DNA of 64,000 nucleotides, from contig NZ_PIQA01000001.1 in assembly GCF_003987095.1 (NCBI RefSeq), positions 124,001 to 188,000 on the forward strand, given 5' to 3'. The notes beneath the pieces were generated by a model, which ran no database searches, was not told the DNA's origin, and worked only from the letters and a program-made list of their open reading frames with translations. Of the stretch, positions 20,828-29,280 are shown piece by piece. How positions within the stretch are numbered: position 1 is the stretch's first letter; each line of letters opens with the position of its first letter. A program made the position numbers and the translations under genes. The DNA comes from Idiomarina piscisalsi. Its GTDB lineage: Bacteria > Pseudomonadota > Gammaproteobacteria > Enterobacterales > Alteromonadaceae.

Positions 20828-21706
20828 TTAGCCGGCGGGCTTCAATTTGTGAGCGCGCCCGGCTAACCAAACAGCAAGTACGATAATTAAAGCGCCACTA
20901 ATAAGTCGGGTATAGTCGAAAGACTGTTCCCAAAATAAGACATTAACTAGAATTCCGGCAGGAATGAGCGCATTGTTCATGGTGGCAAGTTGCCCGGTGT
21001 TAACCCACTTGCTGGCGAGGTTCCAGCCAAGGTAGCCGAGGCCGGAGGCAACAATGCCCAACCAGAGCAAAATACCCCACTGAAGCTGAGTGGTTGGCAA
21101 TAGGTTTAAGTCGGCGAACAGTAATACGCCAAGTCCGGCAATGATACTGGCGCCAAAGAAAAAAGCGGCAAACTGCTGACTTTGGGCGAGGGTTTTACCT
21201 GTGGGTAGACGTTTGTAAGCAACTTGACCTAAGGCAAAGCACGCGTTGGCTGCTTGAATTAAAAAGAAGCCAGTGATGAAGTCATCGGACAATGGTTGAT
21301 AGCGAATAATGGCAGCGCCACCGACAGAGACCGCTGCTGCTATCCACCATAGTAGGGGTAAGTGCTTGCGGTTGAGTATAAGTTCATCAATAAGAGTAAT
21401 GTAGAGCGGCGTAAAAATAGTGAACAAAAGCACTTCAGCGACGCTCAAATACAAAAATGCGTGATACAAAAATAAATACATGGCGCCAATTTGCACGGCG
21501 CCAATAATGGCCAGCTTAGTCAGTTGAGGTAGCTGCCCACTTTTGGGCGATAAATGCCGCCAACGGAACAAGGGTAGAACGGTTAACAGTGCTAAAATCA
21601 TGCGCACAAAAACAACAATATAACCGTCAACTTGTCCGGCAAGGTAAACGCCAATGAGAGAAAAACTGGCGGCCCAAAGCAAAGTAATCAGAATTAAGAG
21701 GGTCAC
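20828..21706 (-). CDS. EamA/DMT-family transporter
   Basis: Inner-membrane drug/metabolite transporter superfamily protein; substrate unknown. The 292 residues contain about ten hydrophobic segments arranged as two EamA repeats (roughly residues 1-135 and 145-285), ending in a short basic tail. The start appears to be GTG at 21706 with only a weak ribosome site. It is convergent with the thiolase gene and divergent from mmsA, so it may be an exporter related to amino acids, but nothing in the sequence proves it. Confidence 0.85.
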   Translation of the reverse strand: MTLLILITLLWAASFSLIGVYLAGQVDGYIVVFVRMILALLTVLPLFRWRHLSPKSGQLPQLTKLAIIGAVQIGAMYLFLYHAFLYLSVAEVLLFTIFTPLYITLIDELILNRKHLPLLWWIAAAVSVGGAAIIRYQPLSDDFITGFFLIQAANACFALGQVAYKRLPTGKTLAQSQQFAAFFFGASIIAGLGVLLFADLNLLPTTQLQWGILLWLGIVASGLGYLGWNLASKWVNTGQLATMNNALIPAGILVNVLFWEQSFDYTRLISGALIIVLAVWLAGRAHKLKPAG

Positions 21707-21731
21707 GTTAAAGGCTCACTTAACTAAATTC

Positions 21732-21758
21732 GTTCATTATGATGTGAACAAAATAACA
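21732..21758. promoter_or_regulatory. Candidate operators upstream of mmsA
   Basis: In the 69-base divergent gap, GTTCA-N8-TGAAC (21732-21749) forms an inverted repeat. It overlaps TGTGA-N6-TAACA (21743-21758), one mismatch from the CRP half-site pair. Either could control the valine operon or the transporter; neither resembles the LiuR palindrome. Assignment to a regulator is a guess. Confidence 0.35.
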
Positions 21759-21775
21759 CAACAAGAAGGTGAATT

Positions 21776-23275
21776 ATGTCTAAGAAAGTGCCTCTGTACA
21801 TAGATGGCGAATTTGTCGCCTCGAAGTCGGAACAGTGGATTCCTGTCACCAATCCAGCGACACAGGAAGTTATCGCCGAAGCGCCCGTTGCCACTCAAAG
21901 TGAAATGGAAGCAGCGGTTGAGAGCGCGCGCGAAGCGTTTAAAACCTGGAAAGAAGTACCTGTATCAGAGCGTGCTCGCGTAATGATGCGTTATCAGGCA
22001 CTGCTTAAAGAGCATCAGGAAGAAATTGCTGAAATCCTGGCTCAGGAAACCGGCAAGACATTTGAAGACGCAAAAGGCGATGTCTGGCGCGGTATTGAAG
22101 TGGTTGAACACGCAGCTAATATCCCTTCGTTATTAATGGGCGAAACGGTTGAGAACGTTGCTCGCAAAATTGATTCATACAGCTATACGCAGCCGCTAGG
22201 CGTCTGCGCTGGTATTACACCGTTTAACTTCCCGGCAATGATTCCGCTTTGGATGTTCCCGTTGGCAATTGCCTGTGGCAATACCTTTATTCTTAAGCCG
22301 TCTGAGCAAGATCCTTTAACACCAACGTGTTTGGTAGAGCTGTTTGAAGAAGCGGGTGCTCCAAAGGGCGTTCTGCAGGTCTTACATGGTAATAAAGAGC
22401 AAGTCGACTTCTTGCTTGATCACCCCGATGTCCGTGCATTGTCATTTGTTGGTTCGGTACCTGTTGCTGAATACATCTACCGTCGTGGTACAGAAAATGG
22501 TAAGCGCGTACAAGCCTTTGCCGGTGCGAAAAACCACTGCGTTATTATGCCGGATGCAAACAAACAGCAAGTTATCAATAACTTGGTTGGTTCGTCGGTT
22601 GGCGCCGCCGGTCAGCGTTGTATGGCAATTTCTGTCGCCGTGTTTGTTGGCGCTGCGAAAGAGTGGATTCCAGAAGTGGCTGAAGCTATCGCAAAAGTTC
22701 GCCCGGGTGCCTGGAATGACGAGAATGCAGCCTATGGTCCGGTTATTAGCCCACAGGCGAAAGAGCGTGTTGAAGCCTTAATTACTCAAGGTGAAAAAGA
22801 AGGCGCGAAGCTTTTAGTCGACGGACGCAACTGTGAAGTTGACGGCTTACCAAAGGGTAACTGGGTAGGGCCGACTGTGTTTTCTAGTGTCACACCGGAT
22901 ATGGAAGTGTATAAAACTGAGATTTTTGGTCCGGTTTTATGTACGACAGAAGTCGATAGCCTGGATGACGCGTTAGAGCTGGTTAATAACAACCCATACG
23001 GTAACGGTACGTCTATCTTTACTGCCAGCGGTGCGGCTGCTCGTAAATATCAACACGAAGTTGAAGTCGGTCAGGTGGGTATTAACATTCCAATTCCGGT
23101 ACCTCTGCCATTCTTCTCGTTTACTGGTTGGAAGCGTTCATTCTTCGGTGATCTCCACGCTTATGGTAAGCAAGCGGTGCGTTTTTATAGCGAAACGAAA
23201 ACTGTGACGGCGCGCTGGTTCGAGAGCGACATTGATGAAGTCGCCGGTCCAAATATGTCGATTAACCTTAGGTAG
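21776..23275 (+). CDS. mmsA: Methylmalonate-semialdehyde dehydrogenase (CoA-acylating)
   Basis: Oxidises methylmalonate semialdehyde to propionyl-CoA with NAD+ and CoA, the end of valine catabolism. The 499 residues have the aldehyde dehydrogenase core with [20 protein letters not shown] in mid-N-terminal half, and the catalytic cysteine in [12 protein letters not shown] (around residue 283), the MmsA-specific context. The C-terminus ([16 protein letters not shown]) also fits. AAGGTGA precedes the ATG. It opens a five-gene operon for isobutyryl-CoA degradation. Confidence 0.96.
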   Translation: MSKKVPLYIDGEFVASKSEQWIPVTNPATQEVIAEAPVATQSEMEAAVESAREAFKTWKEVPVSERARVMMRYQALLKEHQEEIAEILAQETGKTFEDAKGDVWRGIEVVEHAANIPSLLMGETVENVARKIDSYSYTQPLGVCAGITPFNFPAMIPLWMFPLAIACGNTFILKPSEQDPLTPTCLVELFEEAGAPKGVLQVLHGNKEQVDFLLDHPDVRALSFVGSVPVAEYIYRRGTENGKRVQAFAGAKNHCVIMPDANKQQVINNLVGSSVGAAGQRCMAISVAVFVGAAKEWIPEVAEAIAKVRPGAWNDENAAYGPVISPQAKERVEALITQGEKEGAKLLVDGRNCEVDGLPKGNWVGPTVFSSVTPDMEVYKTEIFGPVLCTTEVDSLDDALELVNNNPYGNGTSIFTASGAAARKYQHEVEVGQVGINIPIPVPLPFFSFTGWKRSFFGDLHAYGKQAVRFYSETKTVTARWFESDIDEVAGPNMSINLR

Positions 23276-23287
23276 TAGGGGACAACG

Positions 23288-24445
23288 ATGAACTTTGAAC
23301 TGACAGAAGATCAACAAGCCTTTGTCGATACGGCAAAGGCGTTTGCTGAAAAAGAGCTGGCGCCGAATGCGGCAAAATGGGATGAAGAGCATCATTTCCC
23401 AATAGAAGTGTTCCGTAAAGCCGGTGAAATGGGCTTTATGGGCATGTACACGCCGGAAGAAGCTGGCGGCTTCGGTATGAGCCGTTTAGATTCAGCATTA
23501 ATTTTTGAACAACTGGCTGGCGGTTGTACCGCAACAACTGCAATGATGACCATTCACAACATGGTCACCTGGATGATTGGCTCGTTCGGCCAACAGTCTG
23601 TAATTGACCAGTGGGTACCAGAGTTGGTTACCGGTGAGAAGTTGGGCTCTTACTGCCTGACAGAACCTGGTTCAGGTTCAGATGCGGCCAGCTTACGCAC
23701 CAGCGCGAAAAAAGATGGCGACGAGTACGTTCTGAACGGCTCTAAAATGTTCATTTCGGGTGCCGGTGAAACCGACGTGTTGGTCGTTATGGCACGCACT
23801 GGCGAAGATGGTCCTAAAGGCATTTCTGCCTTTGCAGTGCCGGCCGACGCAGAAGGTATTGTCTATGGTAAAGCTGAAGACAAAATGGGCTGGAATGCCC
23901 AGCCGACTCGCTTAGTGACCTTTGAAGACGTTCGCATTCCGGCAGAGAATTTGCTGGGTAAAGAAGGCGAAGGCTTTAAGTTTGCCATGATGGGCTTAGA
24001 CGGTGGACGTATTAACATTGCAGTTTGCTCTGTCGGTACCGCACAAGCGGCGCTGAATACGGCTAAAGCTTATATGCAGGAACGTACGCAGTTTGGTAAG
24101 CCTCTGGCAGCCTTTCAGGCGCTACAGTTTAAGTTAGCTGATATGGCCACTGAGCTGGTAGCAGCACGTCAAATGGTGCGTTTGGCAGCCAGTAAAGTTG
24201 ATAACAACGACGCTGACAAAACCACCTATTGCGCTATGGCGAAGCAGTTTGCGACAGACGTTGGCTTTAAAGTATGTAACGATGCGCTACAACTGCATGG
24301 TGGCTATGGTTACATTAAAGAGTATCCGTTAGAGCGCCATGTGCGTGACGTTCGTGTACACCAAATTTTAGAAGGCACGAATGAAGTCATGCGTATGATT
24401 ATCGGCCGCCGTATGCTGGCGGATAACGATCGCGAAATCTTGTAA
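23288..24445 (+). CDS. Acyl-CoA dehydrogenase, probably isobutyryl-CoA dehydrogenase
   Basis: FAD enzyme introducing a double bond into an acyl-CoA. The 385 residues have the usual domains, with CLTEPGSGSDAAS around residue 122, QFGKPLAAFQALQFKLADM in the C-terminal domain, and LEGTNEVMRMIIGR near the end, where the catalytic Glu of this subgroup (EGTNEV) resides. Position between mmsA and the 3-hydroxyisobutyryl-CoA hydrolase points to isobutyryl-CoA as substrate. Electrons would pass to ETF and the ETF-QO of this window. Confidence 0.9.
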   Translation: MNFELTEDQQAFVDTAKAFAEKELAPNAAKWDEEHHFPIEVFRKAGEMGFMGMYTPEEAGGFGMSRLDSALIFEQLAGGCTATTAMMTIHNMVTWMIGSFGQQSVIDQWVPELVTGEKLGSYCLTEPGSGSDAASLRTSAKKDGDEYVLNGSKMFISGAGETDVLVVMARTGEDGPKGISAFAVPADAEGIVYGKAEDKMGWNAQPTRLVTFEDVRIPAENLLGKEGEGFKFAMMGLDGGRINIAVCSVGTAQAALNTAKAYMQERTQFGKPLAAFQALQFKLADMATELVAARQMVRLAASKVDNNDADKTTYCAMAKQFATDVGFKVCNDALQLHGGYGYIKEYPLERHVRDVRVHQILEGTNEVMRMIIGRRMLADNDREIL

Positions 24446-24454
24446 GGAGATTCC

Positions 24455-25576
24455 ATGCAAGACGTTGTACTTTTTGAAGAACTTAGCGCCGGTGACAAAG
24501 TCATCGGCGTTGCTACATTAAATTCCGAGAAATCGTTGAATGCCTTAAGTTTGGCAATGGCTGAAAAGCTGCTGCCACAGCTCAAGAAATGGGCAGATGA
24601 CGACAAAGTGGCTTGTGTCTGGTTGCAGGGCTCTGGTGAAAAAGCCTTCTGTGCCGGTGGTGACATTGTCGCTATGTACAAAGCTATGCAGGCCGAGCCA
24701 GGCAAGTTAGTGGAAGAGGTTGAAAACTTCTTTACTCAGGAATACAAGCTGGACTATCTCATTCAGACCTACCCGAAGCCTTTCATTTGCTGGGGTGACG
24801 GCATAGTGATGGGCGGCGGTATGGGTTTAATGAATGGAGCCAGCCACCGTATTGTGACCGAGCGATCTTTACTGGCCATGCCGGAAGTTACTATAGGTTT
24901 GTACCCAGACGTTGGCGCGACTTACTTCCTGAACCGTATGCCGGAAGGTTGTGGGTTATTCCTCGGAATTACCGGCGCAACCATCAATGCCAATGATGCG
25001 CTTTATTTGAACTTGGCCGATCACTTCGTTGGTCATGAGAGTAAAGACGTTATACTGACTAGTCTCAAAGAGACTGAGTGGGGCAATACAGCCGCGCTTA
25101 ATAAACAAAAAGTGACTGACTTACTGAGCGCAGTAGCGAGTGACGACACAACGGCACTGCCAGCGCCTCAGGTAGAACCGCATCAGTCTCTTATTTCTGA
25201 GCTCACAGCAGGTAATGACATTGGTGACATTGCTGAGCGCATTGTTAACGATGAAACTGATGACAAATGGTTAAGCCGGGCACGGAAAAACCTGGCGAAC
25301 GGTTGCCCGTTCACCTCTCATTTGGTTTGGAACCAGTTACAGCAAGGCTCTGACCTGTCGTTAGCTGATTGCTTCCGGTTAGAGTTGACGCTGTCGTGTA
25401 ACTGCGCGGTTCGCGGTGACTTTGCTGAAGGCATTCGAGCTTTGCTGATTGATAAAGATAAAAATCCACAATGGCAGCACAGTTCAGTGGCGGACGTACC
25501 CGCAGAAGAGGTTGATGCATTCTTTTTACCTCCGTGGGGTGACAGAACGCATCCGCTGGCCGATCTCGATAAATAA
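24455..25576 (+). CDS. 3-hydroxyisobutyryl-CoA hydrolase
   Basis: Crotonase-fold thioesterase releasing free 3-hydroxyisobutyrate. The 373 residues exceed simple hydratases (about 260) and match the HIBCH family: FCAGGDIVAMY around residue 66, GIVMGGGMGLMNGASHRIVTE (quoted in part: GIVMGGGMGL), and MPEVTIGLYPDVGATYFL, the hydrolase signature. AAGGAGA precedes the ATG. The family is often annotated as enoyl-CoA hydratase; the longer C-terminus and context argue for the hydrolase. Confidence 0.93.
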   Translation: MQDVVLFEELSAGDKVIGVATLNSEKSLNALSLAMAEKLLPQLKKWADDDKVACVWLQGSGEKAFCAGGDIVAMYKAMQAEPGKLVEEVENFFTQEYKLDYLIQTYPKPFICWGDGIVMGGGMGLMNGASHRIVTERSLLAMPEVTIGLYPDVGATYFLNRMPEGCGLFLGITGATINANDALYLNLADHFVGHESKDVILTSLKETEWGNTAALNKQKVTDLLSAVASDDTTALPAPQVEPHQSLISELTAGNDIGDIAERIVNDETDDKWLSRARKNLANGCPFTSHLVWNQLQQGSDLSLADCFRLELTLSCNCAVRGDFAEGIRALLIDKDKNPQWQHSSVADVPAEEVDAFFLPPWGDRTHPLADLDK

Positions 25577-25603
25577 AACGAATGAACAAGAAGGAGTGCC
25601 GAC

Positions 25604-26500
25604 ATGGCAACCGTAGGATTTATTGGACTGGGTAACATGGGTGGCCCAATGGCCAGCAACCTGGCTAAAGCAGGGCACAAAGTTAAAGTGTTCGACTTGT
25701 CAGAAGAGGCGCTAAAAGCCGTTGTCGCAGATGGTGCACAAGCCGCGAAAACCGCCGAAGAAGCTATTGATGGCGCTGAGTTTGTGGTTTCAATGTTACC
25801 GGCAGACCGCCACGTTAAAGGTGTTTATTTAGGTGACAACGGACTTATTAACAAACTGTCTAAAGACCAATTAGTTATCGATTGCAGCACAATTTCTTCA
25901 GATACAGCGATGTTTGTGGGTGAAGAACTTGAGAAAGCGGGTATCGCTTTCATTGATGCACCTGTGTCTGGTGGCGTGGGTGGTGCGAAAGCCGGTACAT
26001 TAACCTTTATTTGCGGTGGTACTGAAAGCAATGTAGACCGTGCACGCACTGTATTGAACGACATGGGCAAAAATGTGTTCCGTGCAGGCGATGTCGGAGC
26101 CGGGCAAATTGCTAAAATTTGTAACAACATGCTGCTTTCTGTATTGATGGTTGGCACGTCAGAAGCTCTGCAATTGGGCAAGGCAAATGGTCTTGACCCG
26201 AAAATTTTATCCGAAATAATGCTGGCAAGTTCAGGTCGTAACTGGACGCTGGAAGTGTATAACCCATGCCCGGGGGTTATGGAAAACGTACCTTCCAGTA
26301 ACGATTATCAAGGTGGCTTTTTGGTTGACCTAATGGCGAAGGATTTAGGCTTAGCCCAGCAAACGGCCCTGGAAAGTGGTGCCGCGACGCCAATGGGCTC
26401 GCTGACGCGTAATCTATACCACAGTTGGTCTGAACAAGGCCATGGTCGTCAGGACTTTTCCAGTATCTTTAACTATGTGGCGCCTAAGTCACAGAAGTAA
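25604..26500 (+). CDS. mmsB: 3-hydroxyisobutyrate dehydrogenase
   Basis: NAD-dependent oxidation of 3-hydroxyisobutyrate to methylmalonate semialdehyde, feeding MmsA. The 298 residues show the beta-hydroxyacid dehydrogenase pattern: N-terminal FIGLGNMGGPMASNL (dinucleotide loop and signature), DAPVSGGVGGAKAGTL around residue 121, and the catalytic lysine in GQIAKICNN around 171. AAGGAG lies eight bases before the ATG. It is third-last in the valine operon. Confidence 0.96.
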   Translation: MATVGFIGLGNMGGPMASNLAKAGHKVKVFDLSEEALKAVVADGAQAAKTAEEAIDGAEFVVSMLPADRHVKGVYLGDNGLINKLSKDQLVIDCSTISSDTAMFVGEELEKAGIAFIDAPVSGGVGGAKAGTLTFICGGTESNVDRARTVLNDMGKNVFRAGDVGAGQIAKICNNMLLSVLMVGTSEALQLGKANGLDPKILSEIMLASSGRNWTLEVYNPCPGVMENVPSSNDYQGGFLVDLMAKDLGLAQQTALESGAATPMGSLTRNLYHSWSEQGHGRQDFSSIFNYVAPKSQK

Positions 26501-26520
26501 CTTAAGAATTGAGGAAACAC

Positions 26521-27285
26521 ATGCAAATTAAAGACAGTGTGATTGTAATTACCGGTGGCGCTCAGGGACTGGGTCTTGCAATGGCTGAAGACTTTGCCAA
26601 GCAGGGCGCTCAGTTAGCGCTTATCGACATTAACGGTGACGTATTAGGTGACGCTCAAGAACAGTGCGAAAAATTAGGCGCAGCCAAGGTTATTGGCTAT
26701 GAAGTCGACATTACTGACGAAGAGTCAGTAGAAACCGTGTTTGAGCAAATTCAGCAAGAGTTTAACGGCATTGATGTATTAGTGAATAATGCCGGCTTAC
26801 TGCGCGACGGTCTACTGATTAAGTACAAAGACGGAGAACTGAAGCAGAAAATGCCTCTGCAACAGTTTCAGTCAGTGCTGGATGTGAATCTGACCGGAAC
26901 CTTCTTGTGCGGTCGTGAGGCGGCAGCACAAATGGTGAAAGCCGGTAAAAAGGGCGTCATTATTAATATTTCTAGTGTAGCTCGAGCTGGCAACATGGGT
27001 CAGACTAACTATTCCGCAACGAAAGCCGGTGTAGTTGCAATGACAGTAACCTGGGCGCGGGAGCTTGGTCGTTATGGCATTCGCTGTGGCGCTATTGCCC
27101 CTGGCTTTATTGAAACGCCAATGACAGCTCAAATGAAACCCGAAGCGGTCGAGCGTGCGTTGTCTATGGTGCCGTTGAAGCGCTGGGGACAGCCCAATGA
27201 AATTGCCCACAGCGCACGTTACATTATTGAAAATGACTTTTTCAGCGGTCGAGTCGTCGAAATTGACGGTGGCGTACGACTGTAA
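26521..27285 (+). CDS. Short-chain dehydrogenase/reductase, possibly 3-hydroxyacyl-CoA type
   Basis: NAD(P)-dependent oxidoreductase of 254 residues. Cofactor loop TGGAQGLGLA, NNAG around residue 90, and catalytic Ser/Tyr/Lys (SSVARAG, then YSATK) are intact. The insertion before the catalytic serine and the ending FFSGRVVEIDGGVRL resemble 17-beta-HSD10-like 2-methyl-3-hydroxyacyl-CoA dehydrogenases of isoleucine breakdown, but FabG-like activity cannot be excluded. ATG 26521 is chosen: GAGGAAA lies a few bases upstream, whereas the earlier in-frame start at 26509 has none. It ends the valine operon. Confidence 0.8.
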   Translation: MQIKDSVIVITGGAQGLGLAMAEDFAKQGAQLALIDINGDVLGDAQEQCEKLGAAKVIGYEVDITDEESVETVFEQIQQEFNGIDVLVNNAGLLRDGLLIKYKDGELKQKMPLQQFQSVLDVNLTGTFLCGREAAAQMVKAGKKGVIINISSVARAGNMGQTNYSATKAGVVAMTVTWARELGRYGIRCGAIAPGFIETPMTAQMKPEAVERALSMVPLKRWGQPNEIAHSARYIIENDFFSGRVVEIDGGVRL

Positions 27286-27324
27286 ATCGCATTAGATAAA
27301 GTAATGTAAATAGCCGAATGAAGG

Positions 27325-27372
27325 GCGTCTCTGTTATAGTAGTGAGTAACTAAAAAACAGAGACGCTTTTTT
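27325..27372 (+). terminator. Intrinsic terminator of the valine operon, overlapping gcvA promoter region
   Basis: An 11-bp stem (GCGTCTCTGTT and AACAGAGACGC) is followed by six T. The hairpin ends nine bases before the gcvA start codon. The last base of the left arm and part of the loop form TGTTATAGT (27332-27340), an extended -10 match. Confidence 0.9.
27332..27340 (+). promoter_or_regulatory. Candidate extended -10 promoter for gcvA inside the terminator
   Basis: TGTTATAGT fits the TGnTATAAT extended -10 form with one mismatch; no good -35 is visible. Transcription would start near 27347, inside the hairpin loop, so the new RNA would carry only the right arm of the terminator and escape it. 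Confidence 0.45.
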
Positions 27373-27380
27373 GTATCGGC

Positions 27381-28280
27381 ATGCGCAAATTACCTCCCTT
27401 AAATGCACTAAAATCTTTTGAAGTGGCCGCACGCCACCTTAGCTTTACTAAAGCAGCCGAAGAGCTGTTTGTTACCCAAGCGGCAGTTAGTCATCAGGTT
27501 AAAGCGTTAGAAGACTTCCTCGAACTTAAGCTGTTTATTCGTCGAAACCGTTCGTTATTATTGACTGAAGAAGGTCAGGAGTACTATTTAGAGCTTCGGG
27601 ACATTTTTGAACAGTTGGCGCAAGCGACCGACAAATTGCGATTGGTATCAGAGCGCGGAGCTCTTACTGTATCGGTGCCTCCCAGTTTCGCAATTTTATG
27701 GTTTGTGCCGCGGCTAAGCAGCTTTCGCGAAGCACACCCAGACATGGATATTCGTATAAAAGCAGTTGATGAAATTAGCGGTTCACTGACTGATGATGTC
27801 GACGTAGCCATTTATTACGGTGACGGTCGCTGGCCCGGAGTCAAATCCTATCAGCTTCATGAAGAATACTTATGGCCAGTGTGTTCGCCTTTATTGTTGA
27901 ATAAAGCCGACATAACGGAGCCGGCAGATTTATTTAAACAAACACTGTTACATGATGAAACGCGTAATGCCTGGAAAGACTGGTTTCAGTTAGTTGGTTT
28001 GCCACAATATAAAGGCGATAACGGCCCGGTGTTCAGTCACTCGAGCCTGGCGCTGCAAGCAGCGGTACATGGGCAAGGGGTGGCCTTAGCCAATAACGTG
28101 TTAGTAAAGCCTGAAATTGACAGTGGTCATTTGGTGAGAATATTTCCCCAAGCGTTGCAGCGGAATAAAGCCTTTTATTTGGTTTGTCGTGACAACCAGG
28201 CCGAAATCGGTAAAATCGCGACCTTTCGGCAATGGCTGCTGGACATAGTGCAGCAGGAAGAAAGGGAATTTAAGGAATGA
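27381..28280 (+). CDS. gcvA: LysR-type regulator GcvA
   Basis: Regulator of the glycine cleavage system in relatives. The 299 residues have the N-terminal helix-turn-helix almost identical to E. coli GcvA (LPPLNALKSFEVAARHLSF, AAEELFVTQAAVSHQVKALE) and a periplasmic-binding-like effector domain. No ribosome binding site precedes the ATG, because the upstream terminator occupies that place. As in E. coli it lies near ygdD and rlmM, but the divergent small RNA gene gcvB is absent: there is no space for it. Confidence 0.9.
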   Translation: MRKLPPLNALKSFEVAARHLSFTKAAEELFVTQAAVSHQVKALEDFLELKLFIRRNRSLLLTEEGQEYYLELRDIFEQLAQATDKLRLVSERGALTVSVPPSFAILWFVPRLSSFREAHPDMDIRIKAVDEISGSLTDDVDVAIYYGDGRWPGVKSYQLHEEYLWPVCSPLLLNKADITEPADLFKQTLLHDETRNAWKDWFQLVGLPQYKGDNGPVFSHSSLALQAAVHGQGVALANNVLVKPEIDSGHLVRIFPQALQRNKAFYLVCRDNQAEIGKIATFRQWLLDIVQQEEREFKE

Positions 28281-28312
28281 TGCGTTATCAGCGGCAAAAT
28301 CCAGAAGGTGCT

Positions 28313-28903
28313 ATGAGGATTATCTTTCTGCATGGCTCTGGCGGAGGTCCCGATACTGGGTTTATGAATTATTTCGCTGAGCAATGTGTGGCTTTTGGCG
28401 CTGAAGTGGTTCGCCCGGACTTTCCGTACTGGGAAAAAGTAAGAGAAACCGGTAAGCCCAGGCCACCTAACAGAATGCCAACCCTTGTTGAGGCAGTCGA
28501 GTCTCTACTGCAAGACCTGCAGCAGGACAACAAACCGTTAGTTTTAATGGGGAAGTCGCTGGGCAGCCGGGTGATGTTGCGCGTGGCTGACAAGTTCAAT
28601 GCTCAAGCGTCTATTGCATTAGGTTTTCCGTTCCACCCCCCGCAAAAACCAGAAAATTCACGGTTGGATGAGTTAACACTGAGCCAAGCTCCGGGGCTTA
28701 TTTTACAGGGAACTCGAGACCCCTTTAGTAAACCGTTAATGAAGAAGAAAGAGCAGGGTGAATGTGTAATTTTACCTGACAACTGGTCATTGCGTTGGCT
28801 GGAAGGGGCTGATCACGGCTTTGAAGCAACTAAAGCAAAATCGGCAGACACGCCCGTTATTTGGCAGCAAGCGGCTACGGCAATTAAGGAGTTTATTCAG
28901 TGA
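28313..28903 (+). CDS. Alpha/beta-hydrolase (KANL3/Tex30-like)
   Basis: Small hydrolase of unknown substrate. The 196 residues begin MRIIFLHGSGGGPDTGF (oxyanion region), carry the nucleophile elbow GKSLGS around residue 79, an aspartate in QGTRDPF and a histidine in GADHGFE, completing a Ser-Asp-His triad. I chose ATG 28313 (AAGGTG just upstream); starts at 28277/28280 overlap the gcvA stop and would add twelve residues without homology value. It is inserted between gcvA and ygdD compared with E. coli. Confidence 0.8.
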   Translation: MRIIFLHGSGGGPDTGFMNYFAEQCVAFGAEVVRPDFPYWEKVRETGKPRPPNRMPTLVEAVESLLQDLQQDNKPLVLMGKSLGSRVMLRVADKFNAQASIALGFPFHPPQKPENSRLDELTLSQAPGLILQGTRDPFSKPLMKKKEQGECVILPDNWSLRWLEGADHGFEATKAKSADTPVIWQQAATAIKEFIQ

Positions 28904-29280
28904 TTCAGTTATTTTTAATCGTTGCGGCATTTTTAGGTGCAACGGGTGTTATGTTAGGCGCCTTTGCTGCGCATGGTCTTAAGTCGAAATTAGGTGAGAG
29001 TTTGCTGAGTGCTTTTGAGACCGGTGTAACCTATCAGTTTTACCATACACTAGCGCTACTAGCGTTAGCCTTATGGCTTAAACAGACAACGTCTGGATGG
29101 TTTGTGGCAAGCGGTTATTTATGGATAGCCGGCGTTATTTTGTTTTCTGGTAGTCTATACGCATTAGCGCTTACCGGTATTAAGTGGTTCGGGCCTATAA
29201 CACCCTTAGGTGGTTTGCTATTTATTGCAGGCTGGATAAGCTTGTTTATTGGCGCAATAAAGTTAGGAGCAGTAAGTTAA
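28900..29280 (+). CDS. ygdD: DUF423 membrane protein (YgdD-like)
   Basis: Small inner-membrane protein of unknown function. The 126 residues form four hydrophobic segments with the DUF423 signatures GAFAAHGLKSKL near residue 21, FETGVTYQFYHTLALL and the C-terminal ITPLGGLLFIAGW. The start is GTG overlapping the previous stop by four bases. It sits directly before rlmM, as in E. coli, which is the strongest evidence for the symbol. Confidence 0.88.
   Translation: MIQLFLIVAAFLGATGVMLGAFAAHGLKSKLGESLLSAFETGVTYQFYHTLALLALALWLKQTTSGWFVASGYLWIAGVILFSGSLYALALTGIKWFGPITPLGGLLFIAGWISLFIGAIKLGAVS

Noticed and set aside
27286-27380. gcvB small RNA gene next to gcvA
   Set aside because: The gap is 95 bases and is filled by the operon terminator; no divergent transcript unit fits.
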